The notes under the pieces are model-generated. The model was given only the letters and a program-made list of their open reading frames with translations, ran no database searches and was not told the DNA's origin. This document shows, piece after piece, positions 39,801-45,973 of a stretch of 64,000 nucleotides of DNA. This DNA is from Symbiodinium microadriaticum. Lineage: Eukaryota > Sar > Dinophyceae > Suessiales > Symbiodiniaceae. The translations under genes were made by a program, and so were the position numbers. Where the stretch lies: assembly GCA_001939145.1 (NCBI GenBank), contig LSRX01000183.1, positions 282,158 to 346,157 on the forward strand, written 5' to 3'. Positions within the stretch are counted from its first letter, which is position 1; each line of letters begins with the position of its first letter.

Positions 39801-42800
39801 AGTCGGCTGGGTTTGTTCAGGCTGGCTGAGATACCTCTGAACGTTTTTGGGGACTTAACACCGAGAACGAACTTTAGGAAAATCATATAATATATTGAGG
39901 AGCCCTGAGATAGAATCTATTAGAAATGATTCCAGCTTTTATTGTCATTACGCCATCATTCAAAGACACCCTGAAACGACATACCTCTACCCTAGCCTTG
40001 AACAACCCTGAGCCCCAGCAAAACTTGATCGAACCCCTCAGTCGTCTGGGAGAGCACCATTCTCAGCACATAGTAGGGTAATGAGAGTGACTCAAAGTGT
40101 AATACTTCAGAACAAAAGTATCAGCATGGGGCTGATGGGCTTTAGGCTTCCTGCAGCGTGCAGATTCAAAATTGGAGAACCGCTCACAACCTTCATGACC
40201 TGAACTCCAGACCCCTCAAGCAGACACCACAAAGTATCCCACACAAAACCCAAATGCCCAGAATCCTAAGCCCCAAGAATCCCCCCAAACTGCCAACACC
40301 GAAATCCCATAACATTTTCAATCAGGAAGCCCTGAACCCTAAACTCAAGGAAAATCGAGGAACCGTCTGGAGGTCCGTCAGGGCGTAGCAGGCACCCCGA
40401 GGGAAGACCATCAAAGGCACCTGCAAAGGTCTTCCAAAACCCCCTTAGCTGTAGCCGAAACGACCTGCCGTTTTAGGGTCCCCCCCATTGTGATTTCTCT
40501 ACATACTTTCTTAAAGCGGTACAGTGAAAACACCGTTCAAGAACCCACTGTTTAAGAACCTTAGCCCCTACCCGCGGCGGGATTCACAATCTTCAGGTTG
40601 CTTAGGTACTCGTCGTGCTCTTGGTAAGAACGTGGGTAAGAACCTTAGCCTACCCTAGCTGCCTAGCCGGCCAAAATCAGGGGTAGTTGAAATTACGAAC
40701 CATAGGGTACGCTAGTCTCGCCGAATGGGGTTCTTAAACAGGGTTTTCTCTGTAGGTCTTTGGGGCCACAGGTTAACTGTGGGGGATATCCCACGTGTTA
40801 ATATTGCAACTGTAGAAGTCTGTTCAGAGTAGGATCTTTAATTGAAGGTTGGGAATCCGGTGGGAGCCCTCGTCTAATATCGTTTACTGTCCGGTGGGAC
40901 GCCAGATGCACTGTAACGAGTTAGACTTTTGCGAGGATCCGGGGTTGATACCAAGGAAATCGCAAGGTGACCTTTGGAGCACCCTGGAAAAGAGGTCCCT
41001 ATAATGCAACTACAAAGTGCATCCGTTGAACATCTCTGGAGCCTCCCGCCCCCCCCCCCCCCATCCAAAAAAAACTAAGATCCCCTAGACCCTTAAACCC
41101 TATATTCTGACTGCAGCGTTAGGTCAGTAGACAACAAGGGTTTTCGAACCTCGAGGTTCTGATTTCTGGACATTGAGCTTATGGGGTTGTGGGTGTCTCA
41201 AGTTCAAGTCTTGGCATTGAGGACTAGGGTTCATGGAGGTTTGAAATTTCAAGTTGCTGGATTGGAAGATTTTGGGGTAAGGGCTTTTTCGGGTGATCAT
41301 TCTGGGCATTCGGGCAACGGTTTTTTTTGATGTGCGCGCTGCTGAAATTTCGGTTCACGCTCTCTTTCCTGAAAGACTTCATGCGGCCATCTCCTACGAA
41401 TACCTACATATTATGCTGGAACGTCTGCCAGCAGCCTGCAAAGCACAATGGTACCTGGGGCATGGGTGCTTTATTGACTGCAGCTCTACCTTAAAAATCC
41501 TGTTGTATATGTACCTTGGGTACATATACTTAGGGCGCAGTTCGGACTTGATGCTCTAGGCACGCAAGTCCAGCCGTTCCAAACTCTGCCAGCATCCGGA
41601 ACCTTCGTGCTAGAGCCCAAGAACATCAAAACACCAGAACTTAGTACATCTTAGTCCCAATCCGGAACCTCAAACACCTAATCCAGTAAGCACAGGAAGT
41701 AACCGTAGCGTTCATGAAAAACACTATTCACCACAAACATGTTGCTTATGTTGAAAACGAGACCGTGCCAGAAACGAACAAACCGACACCCCCCCTCAAA
41801 AAACTCAATCATGCTAGAAACCCTAAACCCTCTAAACCCTATAAACCCTATAAACCCTCTAAACCCCGTAAACCCCCCAAAACCCCATAAACCCTATAAG
41901 CCCTATAAAAACCCTATATAAGCCTATAAAACCCTAAACAAAGCCCGAAAAACTCTTTAAAAACACCAAAAACCCCAAAAGCACCAACAACCCCCCCAAA
42001 AACAAACAAAAAAATAATAAACCCTATATTCCTACAAAAACCCTATACAACCCTATAAACCCTATAAAACCCCATAAACCTGTGGGCCTCTGGGTGCCTC
42101 TCCTTGAGGCCCTCGGCGATGCGGCGCATGGCCGGCAGTGCAAAGCTGTTGAAGTTTTCCTCAGGGGATGACAGACTGGTGTACGTCGTGCGTTTTTTGG
42201 GCTTTAGGGTTTTCTTGAATATATGCACATGTGTTTATGCATATATGCGTATGCACGTAACCACATAATATACATAAGACATACTTATGTGCAACCCTAC
42301 TTAACGTCAGCGCCCTCTACCGAAATCTGAACACATATATGCATTCATACGCACATTGACAGTATGCGTGTGTTCGTCTTTGCTACCTTCTCTTGTGCGT
42401 CTACGCGCGAATATGCCTGCTTGCTTTATGGGGGCCTGGTGGGCTTGGGGGCGGATGGGGAGGGCTCCAGGGTACTTTCGGAGCCTGAAGACGTTCCAAC
42501 ATCATTCCCGAGGGGTTGGGTCGCGATGCAGCGAGCACTATGCCTATAACTTCTGTCTTATGTGCAAAAGCGACCCCGATAGCAACATCCTGCAAAATCC
42601 ACGCGCCCTGTACTTCGACGATGCGTCCAAATCTAAGCCGTGGAACGGGACTTATGTGCTCGCCCATCGCTTCGAAAACCTGGAGTACCTGAAAGGCTCA
42701 GGTGGGCTTCGGGTTTAGGTTTGCATTTTGGGGCCCTTCCTCCCCCCGCCCAAGTATCCTTCTGCTGCAAGAGTTAGGGGGTTTAGCGTTTTTTTTTTTT

Positions 42801-44344
42801 TTTTGTGGTTTAGGGCTTGCAGGGTCTAGGCTTCTAGGTTGGGGTTTAGAAATTAAGGTTTGAAAGCTTATGGCTCTTCCTTATACCCAAACAAAGCCCA
42901 AGGAAGCTAAAGAACCCGTCAGTGTCTCAACAAGGTGTGAGCCACATCCGCTGATTCAACACACCAGTTGAAGAATGCGCAGAATAGATTCTACCTTAAC
43001 CCCCAGATAGCCTACCTTTTCAAGGAGTGAAATATAAAGAAATGATAAGAAACCCTAAAAAGGGTGGGTTCTTTCGGGTCCAGGTAAACCCTCAACCCCA
43101 AAGAAAGAGCACTGAACTCTGTGGGCTTAGGGTTCCAAGAGCAGACTTTCGTCTTCAGGTCTTTGGGGTTCGAAGCCCCCCCNAGAGCACTGAACTCTGT
43201 GGGCTTAGGGTTCCAAAACCCTAAACCCCCCCCCCCAAAAAAAAAAGGATACATAAAATGAAGAACCCGAATATAGGAGCCCAAGTTTTCTGAATCAGGT
43301 GCCCACTATTACTGGTGGGGCTTCCAAGGTTTAGTATCTTGATCTTGGGTTTTCAAGGCCTGTGAAGTTCCAGGGCTTAGTCGCATTGGTTTCGGGCGCC
43401 TGCAGTTATTTAGGACTAGGTTGCAGCAGCTTGGCTTAAGGCTGGGGGGATTAGGAGGCCTAAAGGCTGCTGCACCGTGTACGTCTCTGAAGCCTTGAGG
43501 CTATGATTTCCCATTATGTTGTCCGTGGCCGGCTTCGTCTCGGTGGTGCCTTGGCGAAGCTTTTCAACCTGTTCATCCAGTCGGCTGCTCTCTGGCGGGG
43601 ACCCAGAAAGGGTAACCCTTCCCAAACATTCGTCCAGAACAGCAGCATCATCTTGCTGTCCATCAAAGACTGCAAAGGGGCACCCCGTCAAAATGCCAGC
43701 TCCAGAGCACAGAATGCTTTGCAGAATTCGACGGCATTGTGAAGCCTCTCTCGTCGCTAGTTCTTTTTATTTCCAGGGTTGTATGAACGTGTAGGTTTCC
43801 TGGGTTCCACTTAACTCCACCAGTTCTAATGTCCACGCTGCCCTTAGGATGCCCCTGCCGGTGTAAACGAATGCAATTCTACAGTGCAAAGCCAGCCAGC
43901 ATTGCAAACAGTACCCAGGACTTGCAAGTCACGAGAGGAAGACGGTCGACACAAGGAACATCGCAGCCTGCAGGAAACACCCGAAACACATCTCAAGAAC
44001 CGAACTCCTAAACCCTAAACCCTAAACCGTCTAAATCCTGAACCTCAAGGAGCCTTGGAGCCTCAACACCCACATAATCCCAAGGAGGTTGAGCAGCTGA
44101 GCACTGCAATGCTCCTCAAACAGACACCGCACGCTGGCACAAGAACAACTACAGCAACAGGACGTTATAAATTATAAACCCTAAACCCAAAGCCCTAAAC
44201 CCCTAAACCCCTACACTCCAAGTTAGGTTGCTAAAGCCTAACCGCCAGAAGGTCTGTCCGCCCCAAAACCCCAAAATTCAAACCCAAACCCTTTATATAC
44301 CAATTCTTAAAGCCGCAAGAGACACTACCCTAAACCAGTAAACC

Positions 44345-44378
<34 letters not shown>

Positions 44379-45920
44379 GTGCTCAGGGGATCCTGTCAGA
44401 CGCGACGCTCGCTCTACCCCTAAACCCTAATACCCTAAACCCCCTAAACCGACACTGACCCTTCCCTGCGCCTTGCAGCCCGCCCGAGCTTGGGCCGACA
44501 GGTACTCGATAATCACCTTTTTTAGGGATTGGATTTTGGGGTTTCAGGCTTTTCAGGGTTTAGGATGTTGGGAAATTCCGGGTTTAGGGTTAGGGATTTT
44601 GGGGTTTTGGGGCTTTGGGGTTTAGGGTTTACAATCACCTTTTTTTCCCTCTCGCATGGCTGAGGATCTATGCCCACTAGCGAGGTTGTACAAGAAGCAA
44701 CATAATCACCTTTCTAGGGTTTAGGCTTTTGGTGTTTCNGGGCTTTGGGGTTTAGGGTTTACAATCACCTTTTTTTCCCTCTCGCATGGCTGAGGATCTA
44801 TGCCCACTAGCGAGGTTGTACAAGAAGCAACATATTTAGGGGTCTAGGGTTTAGGGGTTTAGGATTTAGAGGTTTCAGGCTTTCGGGGTTTAAGGGTTTC
44901 AGGCTTTTTGGGGTTTCCGGGTTTAGGGGTTTCAGGCTCTTGGGTTTTTAGGGGCTTCGGGAGGGATGCTTTGAAAGGCTTTGCAACGTGTTTGCCGGAG
45001 AGTTGCAGGTTGCAGTGGTTGAGAGTTTCGGAGTGTTTTTCGGGGGGGGGGGGGTTCAGGGTCTTAGAGTTTGTTGTTAACTGGCCTGAATACGGAAACG
45101 CAGTTTCCGTTTGCGGTTTCAGGGCTTCAGAACCTACTCTGCAACCCTAAACCTTTTAGCAGAAGCCCTCACGCCCTGTCCCCGGCCCTGAGGCCTAAAG
45201 CCCTCAAGCCCATCGACCAGATGAATAGTATAATCATGAGCATAGAAAATGAATGGGTCCCGTAGGAAGGGGTTTAAGGTCTAGATGTCCATGGGTTGAC
45301 AGGCTAAACTGTTTGGGGATAGGCATGGATGTTCGGGTGCCAGGCAAGGTGTAGGTAGGTAGGTGTGTGTGTGTGTGTGTGTGTCGGGTTTTTAATGGTG
45401 CTTGTGAGGTTTGGGGTTTGGGATCGTTGCCTTGCGGTGTGCCTTCAACATCTCTTAACTGAAGGCCGTTCCAAGAAGAAGCCGTGAGCTCCCAGTTACA
45501 AACGCGTCAACAAGGGGCCTCCTCGGGCCTCCCTACAGGGTAGGACCTCTTTGACACCTTGTAGTGTCTCAAGCATTATAGGATCCCAACCTAAAGTAGG
45601 CTATCCCTTTTTTTCAGCAGGCTTGTTAAGCTACCCCCTAAAAACGGAAGTGCAGTTATGGAACCTATAACTATAACCTAAAATAAGATATGCCAACAAA
45701 GGTACCGCATTCCATAAGATCCTAATCTTAAGATAAGCTATCCAAAAACAGGTCCTGAATTCTATAGGATCGTAACCTAAATAGGATCTCCAAAAAAGGG
45801 CTGCATTCTGGGGTCTAGGTAGACCCACAGAAACCGAGAGAGCTGCTTCGCTCAGCAGCTCCAGCAGCTCGCGCGATGCCTCACTCAAGGGGACCCCAAA
45901 ATCTTAGACATATACACAAT

Positions 45921-45973
<53 letters not shown>

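Noticed and set aside
42356..42718. Plus-strand frame of 120 residues with good codon look
   Set aside because: It is the antisense of the UROD exon 42647-42688 and its flanks. The minus strand has the family motif and matching phases.
44610..44833. Tandem duplication as a biological repeat
   Set aside because: A lone N separates exact copies, so an assembly overlap is the simpler reading.
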